DNA of 64,000 bases from the NCBI GenBank assembly GCA_900696515.1, contig CAADGK010000015.1, positions 124,001 through 188,000 on the forward strand, in the 5' to 3' direction. The position numbers were made by a program, and so were the translations under genes. Positions within the stretch are counted from its first letter, which is position 1. Every line of letters starts with the position of its first letter. The notes beneath the pieces were generated by a model. That model was not told the DNA's origin and ran no database searches. It was given only the letters and a program-made list of their open reading frames with translations. Below, piece after piece: positions 43,007 through 51,157 of the stretch. This DNA is from an uncultured Nitrosospira sp. GTDB lineage: Bacteria; Nitrospirota; Nitrospiria; Nitrospirales; Nitrospiraceae.

Positions 43007-43495
43007 TTAGTCGACATCCTCCCGCTCGGTCCAGAAGGGGTCGAGCGTCACGGCAGTCGGTTCCTGCAGGGAGGGATCCTCTTCACCCGTGTCGGTGACA
43101 GCCGACTCGATCGGCGCCGCACCGGCCGTGGCCGTTCCTCCGTCCACCGGTTGATCTCCGGCGCGCGCCTCGGGAGTCATGCTCGGACCGGTGGGAACCG
43201 GAACAGGCACAGGTCTCGCTGATTCTCTTGCCATTTGAGCCGGCTGGTCTTGAGGGAGCCGATCGTCGAAGCTGAAGCGAAATCCGTCCGGACTCACACG
43301 ACGCTCCTGGTCCTGACCGGCCCACGGCAGAGCGGCGACTGCGCCGGGCGATGTGGTCGTGCGCCGGGGCGGAATCGGAGGCGGATGATCCGCAGGCGAC
43401 CGGTTCGGTCAACAGGGCGCACGCGGCAGCCACAAGGCCCAACTGCCGCCTCTCTGTACAGAATAGCTGATAGACCGGAGTTCCCCTTGTCATAA
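43007..43495 (-). pseudogene. Possible frameshifted secreted-protein gene
   Basis: One minus-strand frame (up to about 43495) encodes a lipoprotein-like signal, RRQLGLVAAACALLTEPVAC. Another, from 43410 to 43007, encodes a Pro/Thr-rich body (TTTSPGAVAALPWAG, then FSFDDRLPQDQP). Neither frame alone makes a sensible protein, but a shift around 43380-43410 would join them. The 96-residue part 43007-43297 has its own GTG. Low confidence; two short non-genes are also possible. Confidence 0.3.
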
Positions 43496-44063
43496 ATCAC
43501 GAATTCCACTGGTCCATCGGCATCGTGTGAAGCCCCACGGCTTGATCCATCCTCTGTGGCAGACCACTGCGGAGGACGGGCAGCCATGGCTTCCTGCGTA
43601 GGTGGGTGAATCCTTTTGGATTCTGCATGGTTTTGGATACAGTTCCTCCCCATTTCGCTCACCACTACCTGTTCGACGTGTATTTCTAGACCATATTTCT
43701 TACTCATTACAAATGAAGTAATAGAGAATTCTCTCGCTGCAGCAGAGAGTTACATGGCGTATGGGCTCTGTGACGGTCAGATTAGGTGGGGAGCGTGGTC
43801 AAAATTTTTGTACGGTTTGCATTGGTACATAAATTGCTTTTGCTCATGTCGGATCGAACCAGAGACTGCTCCCGCACCGCTGATGCCGGTTTGCGGCAAG
43901 GGGTGTGCGCTCGGGATTCGAGGTCGCCAGGGATCTCAATGACGACCGGAAAAACTTAATTTATTCTTAGAGCGCAAATATTGCCTTTCTCGCCTACCTT
44001 TGGTAGACGGACAGTGTGCTCTGATCAGTGCCGTATTCATACACATCTTGAGGAGGTTACGGA
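43496..44063. promoter_or_regulatory. Control region upstream of cupredoxin-propeller gene 1
   Basis: 568 bp. It holds the second tandem 17-bp dyad (43607-43640), an AT-rich stretch around 43800-43835 with a possible TTGTAC/CATAAA promoter, and a small TACCTTTGGTAG palindrome near 43996. The start has an AGGAGG ribosome-binding site. Confidence 0.4.
43607..43640. promoter_or_regulatory. Tandem 17-bp dyads, copper-island site 2
   Basis: TGAATCCTTTTGGATTC followed directly by TGCATGGTTTTGGATAC. The first is a perfect GAATC/GATTC dyad. About 420 bp upstream of cupredoxin-propeller gene 1. Confidence 0.65.
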
Positions 44064-45926
44064 ATGGGAAAGAAAGTACTGCTCGTTGTGCGAGCATGCA
44101 TAATCCTGGCAGTCACCGTCGTGATCGGGTCATTCGTCGACCCGGCACAGGCGAAGGATCCACGGGTCGAATTTGAATTGACCGATGAGCCGGGGGCATG
44201 GTTCCGGATCAAGGATAGCGGCGGGTCGCTGGCGGTCGCGACTCCAGGAACTGAAGTGCGGTTCAGCGGCAAGTCCAATACGGTCCATACCCGCACCAGC
44301 CTGATTTTCCCGACCGGTGCGGCGAACATGCCGTTTGATACGGAACCACGAAAGGGTTCGGACGAAGTGGTGCTTCGTACGCCCGGGCTGTACGTGTTTA
44401 CCTGCAAAATCCACCCGTATATGTTCGGGGCGGTGATCGTGGATGATCCGGCCACAGCGGGGCTTGATCTGGGTGAGAATATTTCACTGGTCAATGGCAT
44501 TCAGGTGCCGACGGCCAGTGATCTTGCCGTGCGCCTCTTGCGCACGTTCTTCATCGCGACGAACCCTGCCAATTGGAAAGATTACAGTGTGGGGGGAGAC
44601 TGGCACGTTTCCTATCCGGCAGTCACCGTACGAGTCACTGGAGGACTCACACTCACGATTGATGACGCGATGGCGGCCTTTGGCTTAGCAAACAATACTC
44701 CAAAGGAGGCTCTTTTCAATCCCGCAGGCACTGTTGGTGAGGTCTGGGTCGACACGCAGTTTGAGAAGACCAGCGGGAAGAGCAAGCCTGGAACGGCCAC
44801 AGCGGTCAACGGTAGTGATTGGACATTGCGTCGAAAAGTGGCCCTCCCAGGGATCAATATGAATAACCCCCACAATATGTGGACGGATCGAAACCAAAAT
44901 CTGATCTATCAGACGCAGTGGTTTGACAGTAAACTGACGGTCTTCAATCGATTGACTGGTGCCTTGTTGAATAACATCTCGGTTGGTGAATCTCCTTCTC
45001 ATGTGATGACCAGGGTGGATACCGATCAACTCCATGTGGCGTTGAACGGTTCGCCTGACAATGACTCGGTGGTTGAGCTTAGGCCACTGGCTGCCGGAAT
45101 TCAGCGACGCATCAATATCGGCCGTGGGAATCCGCATGCCCATTGGATGGGTCATGACGGGAAGTTGATGGTAACGCCTAATGCGTTCTCGGCAGACAGC
45201 ACGCAATACAACTTCGACGGTGATGTTGTAGAGGCTATTCTTCCGGCCGGGGCTCTTCCGATTGCGACCGGCATGACGCCTGATTCGAAATTCACCTATG
45301 TGGCGAGCCTGCTGAACAGCACCATCACGGTGATTGATACCCAGTCGAAGTCAGTCGTGACAACCATTAATCTACTGGAGAGATATGATCCACTGGGAGG
45401 TTGTCCTGGTTCAGCTTTCTATCAAGGACTTCCTGGAAAAGATTGTTCGTTTGTTGGTGCCTTGCCGATCCAGACTCCGGTCAGTCCAGATGGAAAGAAC
45501 ATGGTTACAGCCAATACACTCAGCGGCACGATCACGGTCGTGGATATTGCCACGAATACCGTTGTGAAAACGTTGCCCTGTGATCCCGGTTGCCATGGTG
45601 TGCAGTACGGCGCTAAGCAGGGTGGCGGTTACTATGCCTATGTTTCCAGCAAGTTTTCTAATGCCTTAATCGTTGTGGATCCCGATATTGATGGCGATGG
45701 GAATCCGAACGATGCGGATATTGTGGGGCGTATCTTGCTGGCGGGTACTGCTGCATCCGATGATACCGTCACAAGCCTTGCAGGCATGGGTGGGCAAGGG
45801 ATTCTCACTATCCCTGTGGTCTACAACGGGTGGGTGCAGAAGCTGCCTCAGAATTGGGCATGCCAACTATCGGGTGAGCAACTGAACCCGATCGGTGCGG
45901 CTGTCACTCCACCGGCCTGTCCCTAA
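44064..45926 (+). CDS. Cupredoxin-beta-propeller protein 1
   Basis: 620 aa with signal peptide (cleavage near AQA-KD, ~30). A cupredoxin domain (about 33-128) has His75, Cys114, His117 and Met120 (FTCKIHPYM), a complete type-1 copper set. A long domain (250-610) with YVTN/NHL-like blades follows, keeping His270 (NNPHNMW), His313 (PSHVMT), His324, His358/360 (PHAHWMG) and His511 (CDPGCHGV). These His recur in the paralogue at 47765. Nitrous oxide reductase has propeller then cupredoxin; here the order is reversed. Strong AGGAGG site. Function unknown; periplasmic electron transfer or copper binding is inferred. Confidence 0.82.
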   Translation: MGKKVLLVVRACIILAVTVVIGSFVDPAQAKDPRVEFELTDEPGAWFRIKDSGGSLAVATPGTEVRFSGKSNTVHTRTSLIFPTGAANMPFDTEPRKGSDEVVLRTPGLYVFTCKIHPYMFGAVIVDDPATAGLDLGENISLVNGIQVPTASDLAVRLLRTFFIATNPANWKDYSVGGDWHVSYPAVTVRVTGGLTLTIDDAMAAFGLANNTPKEALFNPAGTVGEVWVDTQFEKTSGKSKPGTATAVNGSDWTLRRKVALPGINMNNPHNMWTDRNQNLIYQTQWFDSKLTVFNRLTGALLNNISVGESPSHVMTRVDTDQLHVALNGSPDNDSVVELRPLAAGIQRRINIGRGNPHAHWMGHDGKLMVTPNAFSADSTQYNFDGDVVEAILPAGALPIATGMTPDSKFTYVASLLNSTITVIDTQSKSVVTTINLLERYDPLGGCPGSAFYQGLPGKDCSFVGALPIQTPVSPDGKNMVTANTLSGTITVVDIATNTVVKTLPCDPGCHGVQYGAKQGGGYYAYVSSKFSNALIVVDPDIDGDGNPNDADIVGRILLAGTAASDDTVTSLAGMGGQGILTIPVVYNGWVQKLPQNWACQLSGEQLNPIGAAVTPPACP

Positions 45927-45978
45927 GGTCGTGAGCAGTCTGTCGGCAGCGAGTCCTGCTGCCGGAGAGGACTGATTC

Positions 45979-46009
45979 AGTCCCGCCTGGGTGCAACCTA
46001 GGCGGGACT
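45979..46009 (+). terminator. Terminator hairpin after cupredoxin-propeller gene 1
   Basis: AGTCCCGCCT / AGGCGGGACT perfect 10-bp stem (45979-45988, 46000-46009), loop of 11 nt, followed by CTTCCTT. A smaller CGGCAG/CTGCCG stem precedes it. Confidence 0.65.
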
Positions 46010-46213
46010 CTTCCTTCAGCTCGCCAAGAAATGTCCCGAAGCATGGTTTGTTTGTTCTTCCTGCGCTCAATTCTTCTCTCGATCCTTCATTACCGCGTCA
46101 ATAGGTGTCCTCTTCTCGGCTGGTCATTGCCCGTGATGAGTTGTTGTGACTGATCGGTAGGGCATCTTGTCCCGTGAAGCGTATTTCGTTCCGGATCACG
46201 GCGCTTTACGCTT

Positions 46214-46258
46214 CACCGTTCAACAGGCTCACGGTCCTGAGCAAAGTCGAAGGGCGAG
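46214..46258. repeat. Palindromic intergenic repeat (GGCTCACGGTCCTGAGC type)
   Basis: Contains TTCAACAGGCTCA and TGAGCAAAGTCGAA, partly complementary arms around ACGGTCC. I recall very similar palindromes scattered between genes in several genomes. No second copy found here. Confidence 0.4.
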
Positions 46259-46380
46259 CAACGTTTCACGCTTTATGAACGACGTATCGTGAGGAGCTGG
46301 AGGTCCGAGGCTTGAAGCGTGAGCTGTCTGCCTCCAACCTCCTACTTCCCACTCCCAACTTCAGCCATCCGTTCCTCTAC

Positions 46381-46542
46381 GGTCTCACCGCGATCGGGGC
46401 GCGGCGTGCCCGGAATTTGGCCAGGATGGGCGCCAGGATTTCATGTGCGTCGGGAGAGGTGAGCGACTCTTGCAGCTTCAGCAGTTTCTCCTCCGTCATC
46501 GACTCTAGGCTCACCAAGGCTTCTCCCGCCCGATAGCGGACC
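46381..46542 (-). pseudogene. 3'-end copy of the HEAT-repeat gene
   Basis: 162 bp, about 8 mismatches to 50037-50198, same orientation, with a stop codon (TAG instead of TAA) at the matching place. Only the last ~53 codons are present. It lies 3.5 kb from the intact gene. Confidence 0.88.
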
Positions 46543-46702
46543 GATTACTAGTCAGCGCGGAGCAGCTTAGAAAGCTTGTTAAAGGCTGACATGTGATCCG
46601 CTCGTTATGAGTCCCAGATCAGTTCAGTGAGATCGGACAAGAACGTGAGCCAAAATTTTCTCGTCGAGAAAACACTCTCTTACCTACAGATGAAAGCGCT
46701 CG

Positions 46703-46736
46703 TGAATCTTTTTAGATACTGAATCTATTTAGATAC
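46703..46736. promoter_or_regulatory. Tandem 17-bp dyads, copper-island site 3
   Basis: TGAATCTTTTTAGATAC followed directly by TGAATCTATTTAGATAC. Only one base differs between the two units. It lies 380 bp before the lipoprotein gene leading cupredoxin-propeller 2. Confidence 0.65.
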
Positions 46737-46906
46737 ATATCGCATAGATGGATGGGAGGAGGTTCTCACAACAACATCGTCTCATCACTGGATCCATGGT
46801 CGGACAACGATGCATGAGCGTATGAAATGCTTGTCCTGGAGCGATCTATCACATGTGGGCGAGATTACGAAACAGCAGAGGTTGATGCACTCCGTTAGGA
46901 GCGTAC

Positions 46907-46924
46907 TGTCTAGTCGGTTGGACA
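46907..46924. promoter_or_regulatory. TGTCTA-N6-TGGACA dyad, third site
   Basis: TGTCTA-GTCGGT-TGGACA; one mismatch from the perfect dyads at 39811 and 42871. Confidence 0.4.
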
Positions 46925-47113
46925 TTTCTTGATGGAATGTTACTTGCGTTCAAATTCATGGAAGAGAAGTACGCAAGTGTACAGAGCCATAACGTAGTTG
47001 AACAATTAAGTTGTGTCAGTGTGTAAAAAAGCAACTGCCTCTCATCTTGATCCTCTCAGCACGTTGAACCTCTCAGTACCACGCAAGGTATCCTGTGGAG
47101 GGGGAAGTGTGTC

Positions 47114-47641
47114 GTGGTGACGAAGGAGTGTTCCCGCAGCATCGGGCAGGATCACAAATCGGCTATGCAAATCGATCGCTTCATTAAGAAAGTGTTTTTG
47201 ATGATTGTGGTTCTGTGCGGAGGTTGCGGTCCGTCCGTCCCCGATGGAGCAGTGAGCGGGTCGTCTCCATCGCCGATCAGCGCCGGTCAGGTCGAGCGAA
47301 CAGGCAATCCTCCTTCGTCGACGATCAGTCGTGTGACGACGTCTCCGAATAGGGTTGAAAACGAATCAAGTAGGGCGGCAGCTGCTGAACGGGCAGATGA
47401 TCGCTCTTCTCCGTCTCAGCCGTCTATTCCTCAGTCCATTGCGAAGGAGCTCAGTTCCCCGGATGCCCGAGACCGGTATCGAGCATTGGACCACTGGGAA
47501 GCCAGGAACAGCAAGATGCCGCTGGATCCAGTGTTTGAAGCGATGGAGGATGACGATCCAGCCGTGCGGGCCAAAGCCACGGCGATTGTGGAGCAATATT
47601 GGGCAAGGGAGCAGGAGCGGGAGAAAGGGCGGAACAACTAA
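47114..47641 (+). CDS. Hypothetical lipoprotein with HEAT-like C-terminus
   Basis: 175 aa from GTG 47114, with GGAGGGGG upstream; ATG 47165 is an alternative that shortens the n-region. Lipobox ends LCGGC near residue 38. A Ser/Pro-rich linker (about 42-105) leads to a helical segment (RDRYRALDHWEARNSKMPLD ... DDDPAVRAKATAIVEQYW) like a HEAT repeat. It precedes cupredoxin-propeller 2 and may anchor or assist it. Confidence 0.6.
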   Translation: MVTKECSRSIGQDHKSAMQIDRFIKKVFLMIVVLCGGCGPSVPDGAVSGSSPSPISAGQVERTGNPPSSTISRVTTSPNRVENESSRAAAAERADDRSSPSQPSIPQSIAKELSSPDARDRYRALDHWEARNSKMPLDPVFEAMEDDDPAVRAKATAIVEQYWAREQEREKGRNN

Positions 47642-47764
47642 GTAACGGGTCGGAGAAAGGAGCTTCGTATCTGGCTATTCTTGATTCAGTGCAGTGCGTG
47701 TTCGAGAAGTGTTACGGAGACTGGTTCAAAGTCGTGTGAAGTAGTTGTCAAACAAGGAGGCGTC

Positions 47765-49870
47765 ATGAAACTCAGTCGTGTATTACCCCTGGCGGCAGGA
47801 TTGCTGTTGGGAGCGAGTCAAGGTGTGTTTGCGGACGTGACCTTTACCGTCAGCGACACGCCGGGTCACTGGTTTGATGCAGGTGATGCGTGGGACCTTA
47901 AGGACAATGCCGGGAATAAACTTGGTGGCAGGTCGCTGGCTGTGATTGCTCCCGGCCAGGCCGTGCATTTCATACAGAACGATGCGCAAAAAGCTATGGA
48001 AAGCTATCACACCATTACCAATTTGGTGTGGCCAACGGCTGCGAATGGGCCGGTGGGGCCTATGGGTATCGAAGAGGCGGCGAATAAGAATGATCACCAC
48101 GTCACCCTTACTACGCCCGGTCTCTATGTCTGGGTATGCAAGCTTCATCCTTATATGCTCGGTGCGGTCATTGTGGACAATTCAGCCACCACGAGCACTG
48201 CCGCTTCAGATCCCACGAATGCATTTAACGGGGCTTCATTCGATCTGGGGGATCAGAATGGCGACCTGAGTCTCTTAGGGGCGGATGCGGTCGCTCTTCT
48301 CCAGGGCACACCGGGGAAAATCACGGTTAAAGACACGAGTGATGTTGCGGCTCGCCTCCTCCGTGCCTTCTTCATCGTGACGAACCCTGGAAACTGGAAG
48401 GATTATCGGAAGGCCAATTTGCCGTCTCCACAGAACATCTACCAGCCGGTTTATCCTAATGTGCCGGTCCATGCCAACGGCGGACCGGTATCAGTCGATT
48501 TGAAAACGTATCTCTTAGGGAAGGACTATGACGGCGGGGTGATCGAAGCACAGCACAAGCCAAGCCAGAACGGCATCGGCGAGGTTTGGGTGGATACAGC
48601 CTATGAATTGACGGGTGGAAAGCCGGAGCAGTTCCCTGGGACGATGACTGTGGTGTCGGCAACCAGCTGGGATGTCAAGCGGAAGATTGCGTTGCCCGAG
48701 CAGAAGATGAATAATGGCCACAACTTTTGGACCAGCCACGATCAAAACGAGATCTATCAAACCGAGTGGCATGGCAATAGCGTTTATGTGATCAATCGTC
48801 AAAACGGGAAGCTGATTCAGGAAATTGATCTCGTTAATGGACCGGAAGTCCAAGATCCCAAATTCAACGGTCAAACATGCCATGACCCGGCACACGCCAT
48901 GACGCGGGTGGACACGCAGCAACTGCATGTGGGGTGCAATGGTGACAATGCGGTCGTGGAGTTCGACCGAGATCCCACCACAGGCAGGCTGAGCATCAGT
49001 CGGTTTATTCCAATGTCTCAAGGAGGCTCACAGACGCAGCCTCATGCCCACTGGATGGGCTTTGATGGAAAGTCGATGATTACCCCTAACTCAAATACGG
49101 GGGACTCGACCCTATTTAGTTTCACCGCAGATACGATCTTGCGCAAAGAAACCACCGGAGGATTGCCCATCGCAACCGGCATGATGCCGGATTCGAGCAT
49201 CAACTATGTCTCTAACTACTTGGGAGACACGATTTCGGTCATGTGTGGTCAGTATCCACCCGTATCTGGGCCATATGCAGGTTGTGTTCCAGGAACGAAT
49301 CTCAAGAACATCAATTTGCTGAAGGGCTATAACCCAGGCGATGGTACCAACGGTGGTTTGATTCCCGGGGGAGTGGCGAAAGGACCCTACGGAGGGTTCT
49401 CGGTGCAAACTCCTGTCAGTCCTGATGGGAAGTTCGTGATTCAGGGTAATACGTTCAGCGGAACAATTACCATTATTAGAACTGCGAAGGACAATAACGA
49501 TTCATCTACGCGCGATGAAATCGTCAGGAGCATTCCCTGCGATCCCGGCTGCCATGGCGTGAACTTCGGCGCCAAGAAGGGCGGCGGGTACTATGCCTAT
49601 GTCACCAGCAAGTTTGCCAATCGGCTGATCGTGTTGGACTATGATCCGAACAACGACGGTAATGCGAACGATGCCGTCATTGCCGGTGCAGTGGTGTTGG
49701 CGAAAGACAATGTGCCGAAGGATGACCAGATTATCGGCAACAGGGGGATGGGTGCCCAGGGTGTCATGGCCGTACCCAATATCTATAACGGCTGGGTACA
49801 GCAGCTCCCCAATGGCTACAAGGCTCAGCTTACCAGGGAACAGCGAAATCCAATCGGGCCGCTTCCTTGA
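47765..49870 (+). CDS. Cupredoxin-beta-propeller protein 2
   Basis: 701 aa from ATG 47765, with AAGGAGG upstream; the frame extends back to 47681 without support. Signal peptide about 1-22. Cupredoxin ligands: His82, Cys125, His128, Met131 (WVCKLHPYM). The propeller keeps the same His as paralogue 1: His319 (NNGHNFW), His377 (PAHAMT), His388, His427/429 (PHAHWMG) and CDPGCHGV. Inserted loops make it about 80 residues longer. It may form a copper enzyme or electron carrier; the exact chemistry is unknown. Confidence 0.82.
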   Translation: MKLSRVLPLAAGLLLGASQGVFADVTFTVSDTPGHWFDAGDAWDLKDNAGNKLGGRSLAVIAPGQAVHFIQNDAQKAMESYHTITNLVWPTAANGPVGPMGIEEAANKNDHHVTLTTPGLYVWVCKLHPYMLGAVIVDNSATTSTAASDPTNAFNGASFDLGDQNGDLSLLGADAVALLQGTPGKITVKDTSDVAARLLRAFFIVTNPGNWKDYRKANLPSPQNIYQPVYPNVPVHANGGPVSVDLKTYLLGKDYDGGVIEAQHKPSQNGIGEVWVDTAYELTGGKPEQFPGTMTVVSATSWDVKRKIALPEQKMNNGHNFWTSHDQNEIYQTEWHGNSVYVINRQNGKLIQEIDLVNGPEVQDPKFNGQTCHDPAHAMTRVDTQQLHVGCNGDNAVVEFDRDPTTGRLSISRFIPMSQGGSQTQPHAHWMGFDGKSMITPNSNTGDSTLFSFTADTILRKETTGGLPIATGMMPDSSINYVSNYLGDTISVMCGQYPPVSGPYAGCVPGTNLKNINLLKGYNPGDGTNGGLIPGGVAKGPYGGFSVQTPVSPDGKFVIQGNTFSGTITIIRTAKDNNDSSTRDEIVRSIPCDPGCHGVNFGAKKGGGYYAYVTSKFANRLIVLDYDPNNDGNANDAVIAGAVVLAKDNVPKDDQIIGNRGMGAQGVMAVPNIYNGWVQQLPNGYKAQLTREQRNPIGPLP

Positions 49871-49911
49871 GTATGAAATAAGCGGCTTAGCCGAATACGT
49901 GAGAGAGGTCG

Positions 49912-49942
49912 CGATGGCAACAGCTTGACGCTGTTGCCATCG
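49912..49942. terminator. Terminator-like hairpin after cupredoxin-propeller gene 2
   Basis: Perfect 13-bp stem CGATGGCAACAGC / GCTGTTGCCATCG with a 5-nt loop. Between convergent genes; no T tract. Confidence 0.6.
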
Positions 49943-50032
49943 GGGCTGCAAGTATTTCCCGCGCACTCATGTTATGCAGGTGCATCGGATGTTGGAGTGA
50001 TGGCAAAGAATATGGCTGCAGGAACGATGTAG

Positions 50033-51157
50033 TTAAGGCCTCACCGCGATCGGGGCGCGGCGTGCCCTGAATTTGGCCAGGATGGGCGCCAGGATTTCAT
50101 GCGCGTCGGGCGAGGTGAGCGACTCTTGAAGCCTCAGCAGTTTCTCTTCCGTCATCGACTCTAGACTCACCAAGGCTTCTCCCGCCCGATAGCGGACCCA
50201 CCATTGTTCGTCGTTGAACAGGGCGATCAGCCGGTCCTCATCCTCGACGGTTCCCAATTTCCCCAGCGCGGTTGCGGCTTGCACGCGGACATACCAGGCG
50301 TCATGAGACAAATGACGACGGACGAGCGGGAGGTCCTCCTGGGCTCGAAATTCGCCCAATACGAAGAGGCAGGCCGCCAGCATGTTGGGCGGGGGGAGGC
50401 GATCGGAGATAAATTGTCTGAGGAGCGGGAGGCCTCGTGGGCTGCGTGTCGCCGGCAGGTAGCGAATCAGTCTGGGCCCGATATTCGGATTGCCCTGAAT
50501 CGCGGCGGTGACCAGGGTTTCTGCCGCAGCATCGCGCCCCGCGGTCTTCAGCATTGCCATCACATTGATCGGAGACCAGTCGGCACGGTGGCCGAGAATG
50601 GGTACAAGGAGCGGGAGCGCCGCTTTCGGATCAATGTTGAGTAGGGCCTGTGCCGCATGAAAGGCCAGGAAAGAATTGTGGTGGTTTAGCAAGGGACTGA
50701 TGAGAGTCCAGGCCGATCGTTCCTGTAAACGTCCCAATGTGACCAGGCCGAGAATCCGTTGACTCAGCAGGCGAGACTGTAGGAGTTCTGTTGCACGGTG
50801 AGGACTACCGACGGTCCGGGCGACTCGCACGAGGGGAGCGGTGATTGTCTCAGGGAGGAACTCGTAGGATCGATTCCAGAGATAGAGAAAGATCACGTGA
50901 TCGCGGGGAGTCAGTGCCGGAAGGGGAGGCAGTGATTCATTGATGGATTGTGCGAGGAGCGGGCCCCACTCATGCGTGATGCGTTGTTGTCGACGTTGAT
51001 CTGCCTGACGGTTCCGACGGAACAGCAGAATGGATAGCAAGAGGATGGGAATCATGCAGCCGACCGCGACCGCGCTCATGTACCACAGGTCATATGAGAG
51101 GTGGGCACCGCCGAGAGCCAGCAACGGATTCTCCCTTACGGCATGGGTGGCGTTCAC
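50033..51157 (-). CDS. Membrane-anchored HEAT-repeat protein
   Basis: 374 aa. One membrane helix (about 25-45) followed by a basic segment and HEAT-like helical repeats (LVTLGRLQERSAWTLISPLL, VQAATALGKLGTVEDEDRLI, VRYRAGEALVSL). Part of an exopolysaccharide gene set; likely a scaffold or regulator of the synthase. The start overlaps the YaiO-like gene stop. Its last 162 bp have a second copy at 46381-46542. Confidence 0.75.
   Translation of the reverse strand: MNATHAVRENPLLALGGAHLSYDLWYMSAVAVGCMIPILLLSILLFRRNRQADQRRQQRITHEWGPLLAQSINESLPPLPALTPRDHVIFLYLWNRSYEFLPETITAPLVRVARTVGSPHRATELLQSRLLSQRILGLVTLGRLQERSAWTLISPLLNHHNSFLAFHAAQALLNIDPKAALPLLVPILGHRADWSPINVMAMLKTAGRDAAAETLVTAAIQGNPNIGPRLIRYLPATRSPRGLPLLRQFISDRLPPPNMLAACLFVLGEFRAQEDLPLVRRHLSHDAWYVRVQAATALGKLGTVEDEDRLIALFNDEQWWVRYRAGEALVSLESMTEEKLLRLQESLTSPDAHEILAPILAKFRARRAPIAVRP

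Larger units (their letters stand above)
46010..47113. other. Spacer holding repeats, the HEAT-gene fragment and regulatory dyads
   Basis: 1.1 kb with no intact gene. From left: a palindromic repeat around 46214-46258 (GGCTCACGGTCCTGAGC), TTCACGC-type repeats, the 162-bp HEAT 3'-end copy (46381-46542), tandem 17-bp dyads (46703-46736) and a TGTCTA dyad (46907-46924). The right half, 46550-47100, looks more AT-rich than the neighbourhood. Confidence 0.5.

Noticed and set aside
42753-43010. 85-codon plus-strand frame upstream of oxidase 2
   Set aside because: Contains an operator-like dyad, no clear ribosome-binding site, and no family resemblance.
44064-45926. True nitrous oxide reductase (NosZ)
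   Set aside because: Domain order is reversed, the CuA two-Cys motif is absent, and no nos accessory genes are present.
46312-46536. 74-codon plus-strand frame
   Set aside because: It is the antisense of the duplicated HEAT-gene 3' end.
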